64,000 nt of DNA from Paramecium pentaurelia (GCA_905183005.1 CAJJDO010000068.1:186001-250000); one strand, 5' to 3'; counted from the first letter of the stretch, positions 23,946 through 36,646 are shown. A program made the numbers and translations. Notes: generated from the sequence alone by a model not told the origin.

Positions 23946-23978
23946 GTTTAATATTATATTATATATATTAAGATATAA

Positions 23979-25258
23979 ATGCCTCCTAAAAAAGAATAAC
24001 AAGAAGAGAAAAAGAATAAATTAGGAAGACCTAGTAATACTCTTAAGATGGGTATAGTTGGTATGGCAAATGTGGGTAAGGAATACATTTCATAAAAAAA
24101 ATAGGAAAATCAACCACATTTAATACTTTGTGTAAATTAAATGTTCCAGCAGAAAATTATCCATTCTGTACAATTGATCCAAATAATGCTAAAGTTCCTG
24201 TTCCAGATGATAGATTTATAAAATTATGTCAAATGCATAAGCCAAAAAGTGAGATTTAAGCTGTATTGAGCATAGTTGATATAGCTGGGTATTGATATAA
24301 TAAAAATATTAAATAAGTTTAGTACCAGGAGCACATAAGGGAGAAGGATTAGGAAATGCTTTCTTATCACATATAAAAGAATGTGATGGAATTTATCATG
24401 TTGTAAGAGCATTTGAAGATGAAAATGTTTGTCATACTGAATTATCAGTTGATCCAATTAGGTAGATTAGATAATTATATTGAATAGAGATATGGATATA
24501 ATTTCTACTGAATTGTTATTAAAAGATTTAGAATTCTGTAATAATAGATTAGCTGAAACAGAACACGTAATTAAGAGAAATAACAATAAAGATGCTAGAG
24601 AAGAAAAAGAAGTTTTGGATAAAGTGAAATAATTATTGGATAATAAGAAGTGGGTCAGAACAGGAGATTGGAATTTTAAAGAAGTTGAAATATTGAATAA
24701 ATATTATTTCATTACAGCAAAGAATGTTGTATATTTGGTGAATTTAAGTTAACAAGATTTTATGACAAGAAAGAATAAATGGTTGAAAGGTATTAAAGAT
24801 TGGGTTGATGCTAATTGTCCAGGAGATATTATTCCATATAGTGCAGATTTAGAAAAGGCTATTTTTGAAGAGTATTTCACTTTTATAATAAATCAAGATC
24901 TCAAGCTGGTACTATAACTTAAGAAAGATAAAAATTATCAATGTTACCAAGAATCATCAAAACTGGCTATAAAGCTTTAGATTTGATTTATTTTTTCACT
25001 GCTGGTGAAGATGAAGTCAGATGTTGGACTATTAGAGCAGGAACTAAAGCACCTTAAGCTGCTGGAGTAATCCATACAGATTTTGAAAAAGGATTCATTT
25101 GTGCTGAAGTTATGAAGTATGAAGATTTTGTAAATTTGGGATCTATCACAGCAGTTAAAGCTGAAGGTAAGTATAGACAATGGGGTAAAGAATATGTTGT
25201 AGAAGATGGAGATATTTGTTTCTTTAAATTTAATGTTGGAGGCGGAGGCAAAAAATGA
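23979..25258 (+). CDS. OLA1: Obg-like ATPase OLA1 (YchF family)
   Basis: 389 aa with introns 24076-24104, 24289-24317 (AAG), one at ~24462-24487 and one at ~24872-24897 (AAG). The P-loop is GMANVGKSTTFN, split by the first intron exactly in the Gly-Lys codon pair; switch region DIAGLVPGAHKGEGLGN follows. The helical insert and C-terminal TGS-like domain are intact (IYFFTAGEDEVRCWTIRAGT, AAGVIHTDFEKGFICAEVM), ending FFKFNVGGGGKK. YchF/OLA1 proteins hydrolyse ATP and bind ribosomes. Length matches eukaryotic OLA1. Confidence 0.96.
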
Positions 25259-25326
25259 GTGTTAAAATATACATATAGTAAATTAAAATAGATAAATTGA
25301 TATTATATATATTTAAATGTTGTGTA

Positions 25327-26231
25327 TCAAATCTTTTATTAATCTTAATCTTTTGATTCAACAGTTGAAATGTTTCCTATTTCTAAATGATATTAATCTA
25401 GTTTAACATCATCCAAAACAAATGAATGATTAACTTAATCACATGTAATGAAATCTTATCGGGATTGAAAGTATTTAAATGGAAAAGAATATTCTATCTT
25501 AGTAACGAACCCCTTAAATTATCATCTTTAATGGTTACCTTAGATAATTTCATCATAAAACCATCAAATAATTGATATTCTATAAATGCAAAAAAAGCTG
25601 CTGCTATTAGATCTAATCTAGGGAATTCAATTATGTTCATAATTAAAAAGAATGTTGGAGGATAATATTTTGATTGAAGAGAAAATGGAAAGCATAAGAA
25701 TTTTTATGGTTCATCATAATGGTTAAGTGCTCTTATATAATAAGACAAACTATACTTATTCATCATGTAAATAAAAGTGATATTCCAAAAGCCAAAAGAC
25801 TAAGTATCTAAAATTTCCAAAGTTAAATATGAAAGTGAAAAACATAATATAACATAAATAATCTATTTATGAATTTTTAAATACTTGTATGATCAGATTC
25901 TTAAAGAATATATCACAAAAAAATGGTATTGTACCATAACTTTTTTCAACTTCAATAGCACAAAACAAAAATCCAAGTAAACTTATTGTAAGATTATATA
26001 TATCGCCTATTTTTAGAAGATTATTAGCATACCATGAAAGAATTATGGAATAAGTAATCTCCATAATTCGAATTGATATATAGTTTTATTAGGAATGTCT
26101 ACAAATACATTGAATAATTAATCATTTGTTAGTAAATCAAGGATGCAGCAAATTGTGCTCATTATCAGAACAAATTTGGTTCCAAAAGTGATGCTTTACC
26201 ATATAGCAATAATTTTATCTATAATTAACAT
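25327..26231 (-). CDS. Rhomboid-like membrane protein without visible catalytic serine
   Basis: 276 aa with three inferred introns (26, 22 and 26 nt; the last ends AAG). The order of segments fits the rhomboid superfamily: KFVLIMSTICCILDLL (TM1), then FELWRLLIPQFFHGDIYNLT, the LWR...FFHG signature between TM1 and TM2, then GFLFCAIEVEKSYG with a TM2 glutamate. Where an active protease has GxSG, this protein reads QSFGFWNITFIYM, so it is probably a pseudoprotease like derlins or UBAC2. The ~50-residue C-terminus is cytosolic and acidic. Subfamily uncertain. Confidence 0.7.
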
Positions 26232-26773
26232 TAATAATTTTATAATTTAATATTCATTGTTAATGTAGATGCTAAAAGCATTATTTTTGTTCAATTTCCC
26301 ATTTAATCAAGTGAATATAATTATAATCTTTGAGATTCAAAATTGTTATAGTTATCAAATATAATGAAAAAAGAACTTAAAAATTACTTATGATTTTTCC
26401 AAAAAAATAATAATAAGGTTTATAATTAAATGAGTGAACTTCTAGAATAATAAAAGATAATATAAAATAATTTACATTAAATATTACTTATTGTAATCTA
26501 TTGATAATATTCTTAATCAATTATTGGTCAACATAAAATAGATTTATTGGAAAAAAACTAAAACCTTATTAAATATAAACTCAATTGATAAATAATATAA
26601 AATCTAATTAACCTTTTTAAAGTTAATATAAATCCTTACATCAAAACTACCTTTAATATTCTAAATTAGATTATATATGTATATACAATATATAAATAAT
26701 CTAATATTATTTTTTTTATTTAATTTTTATAATAAAATTTAATAAATAACTTAAATAAATTAGTGTTAATTAA
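26232..26773. other. Spacer, nothing recognised
   Basis: About 540 bp of A+T-rich DNA between the rhomboid-like gene's start and the stop of the R2 gene; no frame, RNA or repeat of note. Confidence 0.5.
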
Positions 26774-27869
26774 TCAAAAGTCAGCATCCATAGTAAATAC
26801 TTTATCTTATTTTTTACTCATAACTCCAGCCTTTTGATAGTCTCCAACTCTTCTTTCGAAGAAATTAGTTTTACCTTATAGGGATATCATATCCATCCAT
26901 TCAAAAGGATTCTTTGAATTGTAAATTTTAGGAGCTCCCAAAGCAAATATCAATCTATCTGCTACAAATTCAATATATTATTTCATTAAATTAGAATTCA
27001 TTCCAATTAATTCAACTGATAAAGCTTCACTAATGAATTCTTTTTCAATTTCTACAGCTGATGAAATGATTTCATGAATTCTTTAATTACTCAATTTATT
27101 GACTAAATGTTTGTAAAGAAGACAAGCAAAGTCTGTATGGAGACCTTCATCTCTTGAAATTAATTCATTTGAAAAAGTAAGTCCAGGCATCAATGATCTT
27201 TTTTTGATCCAAAATATAGCACAAAATGAACCAGAAAAGAAAATACCTTCAACAGCAGCAAAGGCAATTAATCTTTCAGCAAATGAATCATTATTATTAA
27301 TCCATTTCATTGCCCACATTGCTTTCTTTTGAATTACAGGTACATTATCTATAGCATGAAGAAGATAGTTCTTTTCATTCTCATCAGTTATATAAGTATC
27401 AATCAAAAGTGAATAGGTTTCTGAATGAATGTTCTCCATAGCTATTTAAAATCCATAGAAGCATCTAGCTTCAGGAACTTGTACTTCTGTACAGAACTAT
27501 TAAGCTAAGTTCTCATTCACAATACCATCACTTGCTGCAAAGAAGGCAAGTACATACTTAATAAAGTGTTTTTCATCTGCAGTGAGTTTTTCCCAATCTT
27601 TAAGATCCTAAAATTTTATTAATTAAATGTCTTACCTAATATAAATCTATTTCTTCAGCTGTCCAGAAACTTGCTTTATGTTATTTATACATATTCCAAA
27701 TATCATTATATTTGATTGGAAATAGTACAAATCTATTTGGATTTTATTTCAAAAGAGGTTCATCACATTCATTCTATTAAACAACTGTTTAACTTGTCTA
27801 CACAATTGATAAAGGATTGAATGTTTGAGTCTTAGTGTTGCCGCTAAATTCTTTATTTTAAATGAGCAT
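26774..27869 (-). CDS. RNR2: Ribonucleotide reductase small subunit R2
   Basis: 355 aa with one 28-nt intron near 27611-27638. Makes dNTPs by carrying the di-iron tyrosyl radical for the large subunit. Visible features: ASFWTAEEIDLYQDL (first Asp/Glu ligand), FFAASDGIVNENL, EARCFYGFQIAMENIHSETY with the radical Tyr and Glu/His ligands, and SRDEGLHTDFACLLYKHL with the last Glu/His ligands. It ends FTMDADF, the conserved tail that docks on R1. Length is normal. The short GC-rich word aacggcgg about 95 bp upstream of the ATG is unusual for this region but unproven as a site. Confidence 0.97.
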
Positions 27870-28129
27870 TTTTTGTGTTTGAAATTTAAATTATTATTTT
27901 ATAATAAACTTGAATTTTTGGTTTAAAATGATAAACTTTGTTCTAATATTCATAATTTAAAAAACGGCGGTTCTCTCTTTCTTTTATAATAAATTCAATA
28001 ACTCAATAACACTATTCCAATTGTATAAATACAAGTTCACACACCCTATCAAAGTATACAATAATCCCTAAAGAAATCATACATAATTTAATACAATAAC
28101 ATAATCCCTTATTGCCATTTCTAATATAT

Positions 28130-29216
28130 TTGTCTTAGGCTTATCATTAACATAAAAATGTCTTAAGCCTTTCTTTCATCATTTTAATCAATAAGTCTTT
28201 CAACTTTAAGAATATTTCATCTTTTTTTTTTAAATCCTATAGACTTTATAACTAAAACATAGATATTTAAATATGGAGAATCTATGTATTTGCTAACCTT
28301 TACATAATTATTATAATTAGCTTATTTATTCTCTCTATCTTAAATTAATCCTCTCAAAGAATATATATGATATTATTCTTTAGTCTCTCATTTAATATTT
28401 TTGACTATACTTTTTTTAAACCATTTTGTTTATATCACTTCTATTCATTTTGTATATCTTATTCATATAGTTTAAATAAGATAATATGTAAGAATAATTA
28501 GACAATTTGATATAAGTAAAAGTCATCAAAATAGAAACCTATTAAATTACAAATATTTGATTTGAATAAAATGATATTATACTGCTAATTGTGTTTTTGC
28601 AAATTATTTATATAAATCTTGATATTATATTAACTATTTTATTATATTAACTAAGAAAACCTTTAAAATTATAATATAATTAAATTTTTCATTATTTTTA
28701 GTAAATTTTCATTCTCTTCGTAATGGTTATACATTTCCCAATATGGAAAGAAACCCTTACTATATAGATCGATTTCATGGTAAAATCTTAAATATTTATA
28801 ACATTTATTACATTTCACCCCAGCATTGATAAAACTTTCCATATTCACTTTCCCATTCAATCTATTAAATAATTATTTAATAAGATTCTACTATTACTTC
28901 TTCTCTATCCAAGTATCATTTAAAGTCTACCCTAATTCTTCTAAATTAATCCATCCATCTTTATCATGCCAACTTCAACAAAGAATATAAATCTAATCAT
29001 TAGGAATTGATATTTTAGCATTTTCTATTCATTAAAACTAATTAATTCTATTTGTAAATCGATAATGCACTAAATAGGTAAACAGATCTTTTGCTCTTAC
29101 TCCTTGGATTTCTAATTTCTTCACTATTTGAATTGATCAGTCATCAAATTAGTTGATTATTCCAAATTTTAAATTTCCTCAAATAGCCCACACTCATTTA
29201 AGTGATATCTTGGCAT
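28130..29216 (-). pseudogene. Decayed EF-hand-like gene
   Basis: Starts at ATG 29214-29216 (MPRYHLNECGLFEEI) and stays open for 31 codons, then needs a one-base frame change to continue as KKLEIQGVRAKDLFTYLVHY. That second frame has in-frame TGAs at 29029-29031 and 28975-28977, after which it reads SWHDKDGWINLEELGQTL, an EF-hand-like loop, and then KCNKCYKYLRF. Beyond ~28669 the frame degenerates, though protein-like fragments continue to ~28130, one interrupted in a run of ten A's (NYNNYVKVSKYIDSPY, then LKLKDLLIKMMKERLKTF). No intron of usual size removes the stops. Family unknown; the start and end are approximate. Confidence 0.55.
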
Positions 29217-29697
29217 TTTTGTATTAAAAAAAATAAAATATAACTAATTTTTAATCTTGTTTTATTTCTTTTATTTCTTCTAACATTTTTAAATCATCAT
29301 TTTCTTTTTAATCACTATTTTCTCTTATTATGGTTTTTTGAGATTCCATTGTTGTATACTATTCATCACTCAATCTCTTTCTTAAAATCTAAATTAAATT
29401 TGTTAGGTGATCATATTGAAGGATTTGGACTTAATGAAATGTCAATAAATATCTTTCTTTTGATTTAACCTTTCTTAAAACAATTGGTTCCTCTTACATT
29501 TTATCAGGGTCTTTTATGTTTAGCTATTAATCCAATTAATTTAACATTTTATTCTTTGACCATTTATGTTAATTATAAACGGTTATCTTTCACTATTTCT
29601 TCAATACACAAAAATTACTAATACTTGTGTATTTCTTGATTAATTATATGGTTTTCAATTATTCATTCTTTTTAGATTTATTATATACTTTGAACAT
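29194..29697 (-). CDS. Hypothetical charged protein, 160 aa
   Basis: ATG 29695-29697; a 21-nt intron at 29587-29607 (ends AAG) removes the only in-frame TGA and keeps phase. The product MFKVYNKSKKNEQLKTIQLI... continues with WSKNKMLNQLDQQLNIKD and RLSDEQYTTMESQKTIIREN and a Lys/Glu-rich helix. The last ~20 residues read like spacer and the TGA overlaps the start of the decayed gene at 29216, so the true stop may have been lost. No domain recognised. Confidence 0.55.
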
Positions 29698-29750
29698 TTA
29701 TAAGATATGATTAATATATAAAAAAAAAATAACTAAAAAGTAAAAAAATT

Positions 29751-31241
29751 TCAAAAAATTCCAAATTATTCCTACTTCTTGGCAATTAATTATAATTCCT
29801 TAAGAAATGTCATGTTTTGCATAGTGAGTTCATCATTCTATTATTCAATAATTTCATTTTATTTTTCTATTTTTTCCTTTGCTTATCGATACTTCTCCTT
29901 GACTTACTCTAACTAAAAAATAATATATATATTATGTATTACCTTTTCTATATTTTATTTTAATTAATCTTTTAATGATTCTATTTATTTTTAATTATCA
30001 CTTTGACTCTTGGTTTAGACTTTTTCTTTATTATTTTAGTCTTATTCTAATTATTTAATTAAAATCTTTAATTTAGCATTTTCAGTTTCAAATCTATTAC
30101 ATTAATCTTTTAATTGTGATAATTAAGTTTGATATTGAATGATCTAAGATTTTTATTAAGATATTTCTTATTCTATAGTTTTTAACTTATTATTGGTAAA
30201 TTGCAATTCATAAGTTAATTTATCATTTTTTCTTTTATATTCATTTACTTATTCATCTAATTATGTAATAGTTGTATTTTATTAAACATATTCTGGAATT
30301 TCATTAAATTAAGTGTTTGTTGATCTTTCAATTTTGTTAAAATGTGAAAATTAAACTTTTTCTTCTAATTATTTAACTTTCTTAAATGTTTATTAATATT
30401 TATTTTCTAATATAGAATTTTGAATTTTATAATTTTCAATTTCATTATTCAATTTTTCATTTTAAACTTGAAATTAATTAACTTATTATGTAGATTCTTT
30501 AAATTTTATAATTTCTTATTTTGATGATTCATATTATTCTTCTAAGTATTGATTTTCATTTTAAAGTTAAATAATTTATTTTTTTAATTTATTAAGTTGA
30601 TCTGTATAATTTGATTTTTCATTTTATAATTGATTAATTTAATCTTGGAGTTAAGAATTTTTAATTTTTTATTGATCAAGATCTTTGAGACTCTTTTCAT
30701 ATAATTCTTTAGTTAATTGAACTTCATAATTGGAGATTTATTAATTTGAAGATTTCTTTTGACTAAGAATTCTATGATGATTGAAATTCTCTTTTTCAAA
30801 ACCGAATGATTCTGCTAGAGTTTTTTGATGAAATGATTCACTGATACGACTATCACTAAGATCAGTTTCACCTAGATTAACAACTTAATAAGTAAAATGA
30901 ATTTTTGCATTTGGATCTGGACTTCTTTCTAAATTAAGTTCACATTGTCCTTCAATAGGCATAGTTTCATTAATATTAAAATTGACAACTCCAGCTAGTT
31001 TTGATTATCCATCAACATTCAAAAGAGCAATAAGATGAGTCTTTTTTTAAGTGTTTTCACCAACATTAAAATCAAATGTGAGTACCTCATTAACAATAAA
31101 AATATTTCTAGTTTTTTCTTTGGTTCTAGTCAAACATTTATTAAGTCCACGTTTCCACATTACTTATAAAGTACAGGGAAATTTAACAGAAAGTTCTACT
31201 TTGCTTATATTGAGAGTAACTTAATAGCGGAAAGCCTTCAT
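29751..31241 (-). CDS. NT-C2 domain plus coiled-coil protein
   Basis: 486 aa with a 30-nt intron at 29913-29942. Residues ~1-140 resemble the N-terminal C2 (NT-C2) domain of EEIG1/EHBP1/SYNMERV-type proteins: YQVTLNISKVELSVKFPCTL, VMWKRGLNK, VNEVLTFDFNVGENTQKK and GVVNFNINETMPIEGQCELN. From ~190 to the end it is coiled coil, strongly Gln-rich (NSQLQDQINQLQNEKSNYTD). In other eukaryotes such proteins link membranes to cytoskeleton or Rab traffic. Its start lies only 28 bp from the start of the divergent gene at 31270. Confidence 0.82.
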
Positions 31242-31269
31242 TTAAAATTGAGAATCAGTTAATTAAATA
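31242..31269. promoter_or_regulatory. 28-bp bidirectional promoter candidate
   Basis: All that separates the start codons of the NT-C2 gene (minus) and the gene at 31270 (plus). It is A+T-rich with no distinct motif; promoter elements may lie inside the genes. Confidence 0.5.
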
Positions 31270-32141
31270 ATGTATCAATAGGGAAACAACTATGATTTTA
31301 AGATAATATTAGGTAGAGTGAAAGAGAAGAATATGAGTTTGAGATTATGTTACAGTTAAACAAAGAGTGAAGATTATGAGATAGTAGTCAAATTGAAAGT
31401 AAAGAGTAACATTGATGTAAAAACTGCCGATAGTGAATTTAAAGAGAGGTGTAAAAGTACTTACACTATTCTAACATCGTTTGTGTAATAAAGAATCTAG
31501 ACGATGTTAGGAAATAAATTCGAGATTTTTTGAAGCCCACGTTTACACTCAATTATCATGTAGATGAACATTATGCATACATAACTTTTACATATTCTAA
31601 TCAAGTGGAATTGTAAGAGTTTATGGAAATCTGTTAATTTATACGAGAGACAATGGAGAGATCATAAGAAAAGGAGTAGGTTGAATTATTAATTGAAAGT
31701 GATTTATCATTTGATAAATTAAGTGAGAGTATATCTAATGCTGTTTATTAAATGAACATAGAGATATAAGGTAAAGCAGAATTTTAAAAGGATACTGTCA
31801 AGTTGTTAGAAAACCTTAAGATGTGTAAATAAGAGAATTTACCTTTCTTTTTGTAATAAAAATATTTAAGTCAAATATTAATATATCTATAATTATTATA
31901 GAAGGCTCATGCAGAAGTAGAGATAGATAAAATTCAATATGATTTGGGATTTGCTTAACCAAGTATTGAATTACCTTTCAAATTTGCAATCTATGGAAAA
32001 TTGTAAAGATTTGCTGAATAATATTTGGATTAAGGAATTGAATTAATAATTAAAGGACCTGGTTTGAGTGTTGAGATAAATTATAATTATAAAGGAAGTT
32101 TGTTCAAATTGATTGACAATATTTTAATTATTAAATAATGA
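31270..32141 (+). CDS. Hypothetical protein, 279 aa
   Basis: ATG 31270-31272, TGA 32139-32141. A 32-nt intron at 31417-31448 (ends GAG) is needed to reach the downstream frame YLHYSNIVCVIKNLDDVRKQ; other splits fail. The protein looks globular with alternating strands and helices (EHYAYITFTYSNQVELQEF, ELIIKGPGLSVEINYNYKG near the C-terminus). It could be a small conserved eukaryotic factor, but I do not recognise it. Tandem with the TPR gene, 33 bp apart. Confidence 0.72.
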
Positions 32142-32174
32142 AATGCAACACAATATTATAATAATATAAAGAAA

Positions 32175-33468
32175 ATGAATGTTTTGGAACAATCATTAAA
32201 ATAAATATAAGAATTGTATTTCAAAGGTCAATATAGAAAAGCATATGAATAACTATAGAAATTAGGAAGTGATTTGGAAACTTATGATTCAACATTTTAA
32301 GTATTTCAAAGACAAGGATGTAAAATAGAATTATTGGCTGCTTTTTATACAGAATATGGTAGTGTTGCTTTGAAATTAAGTTTATTGGATATCTCGAAAG
32401 AATGTGTGCAATGTGCATTATATCATTTAAAAGATTTTACAAATATGAATTTATTTATAATGAATATCCTAACATATTAGAGAATCAATTTTTGGTTATC
32501 TCGGTATATAATTTCCTTTTATATAGATTAGATATAATGATTCCATTTATTTATTAAAGAGACTCATGAATATTGTACCTAATTCTCTCATTCATTATAA
32601 GATTGAAATCTTTATTAATATTGCAAATTCCTAAAGAGCTTGGTGTATTTATGATGAAGCAGAAAATTATATCAACTAAGCTGAATAATTAGCTAATCTA
32701 CTGAGTTAATCTCATTAGAATGATTTACTCAAAACCAACATTTTATTTCTTAAAGCTAGACTTTATATGGATACAGATAGAAGTAAATATGGATTGGATT
32801 TTGCATTAGAGTATGTAAATAAAATGTTAATCAGTTGTTAGTTGTTTATAATAAAGAGAAATGTTATTACCACCTGATCATCCTGATATTGCTATAGCTA
32901 TGGAACTTGTTGCCAAAATCAATTTTATTTAGAATATAGTACAAGAAGCATAAAAGTATCATGATTAGGCATATATGATAAAGATCAAGGTCTTTGGATT
33001 ACATAATTTTGAAACCATTGATTCTATTAATGAAAAGGGACGTCTTTTGCTTTCTTGTAAAAAGGTATCTTTATAATTAATAAATAGGAATAATAAGCCA
33101 TGCATTATTTTTAATTGATTGGAGAAATAAGTTAAGTATTATTAGGCCCTTATAATCAATATTAAGCACTTTCTTATAATAATTTAGGTTGTGCTTTATT
33201 TAATATTGGTAAATATGAATCTTCTATACAATATCATTCTAAAGCATTATTGATCTATGAGAAATTGTGTGGTTAACAACATGCTAAATTAGTATTCTCA
33301 TTAAATTAAATGGCAAATGCTAATAAATTACTTAATAGACCAAAAGCAGCATTTATTATATGGAAGCGTTGTCAAACTATTTTAGAGAAAAATCCTTAAA
33401 TAAATTCTAAATAGTTATCTTCTATAAAGTCTAGTTTATAAGGATTGTCTATACAAGAAGAAGATTGA
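32175..33468 (+). CDS. TPR-repeat protein
   Basis: 388 aa with five introns of 22-31 nt, several ending AAG. The C-terminal half carries tetratricopeptide-like repeats, best seen in YNQYQALSYNNLGCALFNIG followed by KYESSIQYHSKALLIYEKLC, and an earlier one around AWCIYDEAENYINQAEQLAN. The spacing and the YEKLCGQQHAKLVFSLNQMA segment resemble kinesin light chain type repeats. It should act as a protein-binding scaffold; partner unknown. The exon chain was set by requiring an uninterrupted TPR-like frame. Confidence 0.78.
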
Positions 33469-33542
33469 TTATTATAATATATATATTAAATATGAAAATT
33501 AATATATTATTATATTTTTGACAATAATATATAAATAAATTG

Positions 33543-36500
33543 ATGTAAAAATCAGGTTAACCTTACATTGACAATTCATTATCGAAAAAAGATGCTCCTG
33601 TTTAATATGAACCATAATCTAAATTTACTCCTTTATAATTAATACCACCAATAAATGATAATTTTAAACATTTAAAAAGCATGAAATCATCTAGATCATA
33701 GAATAACAGTAAAATCAAAGTCAAGAAGGTTAAATAAAAATTTCCATCTTTAATGGAATTTGATGAAATGCAGACTTAAGATGATGAACTTGAATTTAAT
33801 GCATACAATATAAAACCATTTGATTCAGTAGCTCCTCAAACTTTCAGGAATATCTATAAGAAAATTGACACTATTTTATAAAAAAAGACTCTCTATCAGA
33901 ACTAAAAAATGTCTCTTTTTAGCAGTGTAGCAGAATCTTCAAAAATAGAAGTAATTAATTGATTTAATAAGTATTTTAATAGAAATTAATGCCAAGAACT
34001 CTTGGATTGATTCGTCCAAATACAAACAACAATAAAATACTTGATGCATCCAATTTTTGTATGGGAGATAAATATGCAAAAGTATTATGTTCAGGAGTAA
34101 AATTAACTCTAGATTATTATGAATAATTGAATTTAAAAAATAATAATCTTACCAGCAGATCCAGTGAATGTCTTAATTAATTAATACCTACAAAATTAAA
34201 GGGTCTTAATTTATAAGGAAATAGTTTAGGTTAAGGAGGATAAGAATTTGTAAAAGCTCTAAACACAAGATATGGTCAATTACAGTATCTAAATTTAGAG
34301 AATAATAAGTTTAATGATGATGGTTGTCGATAATTATTTAAAATGTTGTAAGAAAATACTATCATGTAGAAACTCAATCTCTCACATAATTTAATTACTG
34401 ATAAATCTATGCCAGAATTTAATATGTTATTATAAAAGAATGCTACTCTTAGTGAAATTTATTTACATTGGAATCGAATTCATTAAATTGGAGGTATATT
34501 ATTATAAATAATGATTGAGGCTAATATATTATAGCAGCACTTTTTATTAATTACAATGTCAAAGTCTTAGATTTATCATTCAATTCTCTTGGTATCAGAT
34601 ATAAAGATGATGCTCAATCTCCATAAAAGAATAGATAACCTTATCAAACTTGGCCAGATTATTTCTCTTCCAAGAATTGTAATCTTATACATTTAGATCT
34701 CTCTAATAATCAATTTAATTAATCTTAATCAGAAGCTATTGCTAAAGCACTTGAAGATAATCATAATATATTTGGATTTCATTTTTCAGGCAATATTCAT
34801 AGTTCTATTGATCATCTAGGTTTTTTAAATATTACCAAATCAACAGTTGAATAAAAAGATGTTATCTTAAAAAAAAATGAAGAATATTAATCTGAAATTA
34901 TTGGAGCACTTCAAATACCTAGAATAGATGGTTTAAAATAAATATAGAGATAATCTTAATTCTATAATGAAGTTTGTTGGATATGTGATGGATGGGTTGA
35001 ATGTACATTTCTCTGGTAACCTAATCATTTGGATATTAAAAGAGAACCATTATTCATTCATTTGAGTCATGAAAGATATGCTCCCATTAAATTAGAACTA
35101 ATGGATGATGAATAAAGAGAAAGATCCCCAATGTCTCGAAAATCTAATTCTTATAAAATATGGTATGTATAAAGAATGGTACCATCAAAATAGCCAATTC
35201 GTTTCTTCTTTTCAAGTCCATTATTAAAATAAGCTTAAGTAAGCAGTTCATATGACATTGTTGATTGGCCTAAGTCTGAATAAAATAAGAAAGTTTTATT
35301 TTATATGATTAATGAGAAACCCTTAACTTTTCGAAGACCTAGATAATGCAATTAAATAATTCTACCTTCAAAATAATAATTTGATGAATTACATTATGAA
35401 CCTAGTGTACATTGTAAACCAAGAATAAAAGACTATGGTGGAATATTAGATCTTATTATTGATGATACAATTGATGAAAATATTGATTAAACTGATAATT
35501 TCTTTAAAGAATGTCATAGAGATTCAGATTAAGAATTCTCAGATTGTTTTGAATGGGATTGGAATAATTCTCAATTAACCAAATTAATAAAAGAATAAGA
35601 TCAACTTATTTAAGTTAAATAATATTTACATAGAATATATAGAGATTTAGTATCTGCTTATAGACATTATAGTGCTTATTCACCTAGTGGTGATATTTGG
35701 AGCATTTCCTTAAATGTTTTTACTGATATTTTTTAATCTTCTTTCGTTGATAATAAATCATACCTTCTTAAAGATTTGGATATATCATTTAGATAAACAA
35801 CATCCAAATATATTAATTAAACTAGAACATCTACTTCTCATGCATTATTAAGACATCAATTTATTGAAATATTAGTTAGAATGTCAATGGATAAATATTG
35901 TAAATAACCTATTTTGATGACTCCATTAGAAGCTTTATAAAGGGTTTATGAAGTGGATGGATTATAGAAGAAAATAGAGAGTGTTCAAGAATCATAAACT
36001 TGGAGAGATGTATACTATTGGAGTATGGAATGTAATAGAGTGATCTAAAATAATTAATCAGTTTTAAGATAGTTGTATCAAGAATGTGTTTAGATGAGAT
36101 AATTAAACTATTTCACAAATAAGATATTTGCATCTCCTTAATCCTTTAAAGAATTATTTAATAGAGCTGGATTAATAAATGATGTAAATGCCGAGAGAAA
36201 TGTATTGATTGCATTTGCATTAAGTGTACCTCTTGTATTAGATGAAATCAATTAAGATAGATAGATTTAAATGAGTTATCAAGAATTCGTTGAAGCATTA
36301 GCTCGAGTGGCTGAAAAATATGGATAGAATAAAGCAGTGATTAGTTCAGAATAATTAGCATTGAAATTATAACATATTATAGGTTAATTATAAGAGTATT
36401 ATCAAATTGTAGATGAAAATAAAGTATAATCTAATTAAATCATAATATTTAGATAATCATTCCATAGATGAGACAATCCAAAAAGTAAACCAATTTCCTC

Positions 36501-36587
36501 TAAGAAAATGTTACTAAATTATTATATGAGATAGATGGTTCACCTATTAATGCTCCATAAATCTATGAATATGATTTTGTAGAATGA
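33543..36587 (+). CDS. Leucine-rich-repeat protein, 985 aa
   Basis: Introns: 32 nt just after KIE (~33952-33983), 34494-34519 (ends GAG) and ~36426-36454. After a ~135-residue basic N-terminus come RI-type leucine-rich repeats (~150-390): YYEQLNLKNNNLTSRSSECL, YLNLENNKFNDDGC, KLNSHNLI-like units and NVKVLDLSFNSLG, IHLDLSNNQFNQSQ. The 26-nt intron gives a perfect repeat (GGQYIIAALFINYN). The C-terminal ~550 residues are a separate domain with CWICDGWVECTFLW, and a helical end with YQEFVEALARVAEKYG like an EF-hand-related fold. Probably axonemal or cortical. Its stop faces NAT10, 59 bp away. Confidence 0.83.
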
Positions 36588-36611
36588 TTAAAACATAATA
36601 TATAATAATTT

Positions 36612-36631
36612 AATATATATATATATATATT
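36612..36631. repeat. Short (TA)n tract
   Basis: About ten TA units between the convergent LRR and NAT10 stops. Similar short tracts occur near 39590 and 59925. Confidence 0.7.
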
Positions 36632-36646
36632 GTACATTTAAACTAA

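Noticed and set aside
27962..27975. E2F-like site upstream of ribonucleotide reductase R2
   Set aside because: The aacggcgg word stands out in A+T-rich DNA but does not match the E2F consensus well and occurs once; no support beyond position.
28675..29216. TGA read as Trp, Cys or selenocysteine in the decayed EF-hand locus
   Set aside because: All well-identified genes in the window stop at TGA, no Sec insertion structure is visible, and the same locus also needs a frame change, which favours a pseudogene.
34494..34534. 41-nt TAG-ending intron in the LRR gene
   Set aside because: Frame also closes with a 26-nt intron ending GAG at 34519, which restores a better leucine-rich repeat and a normal intron length.
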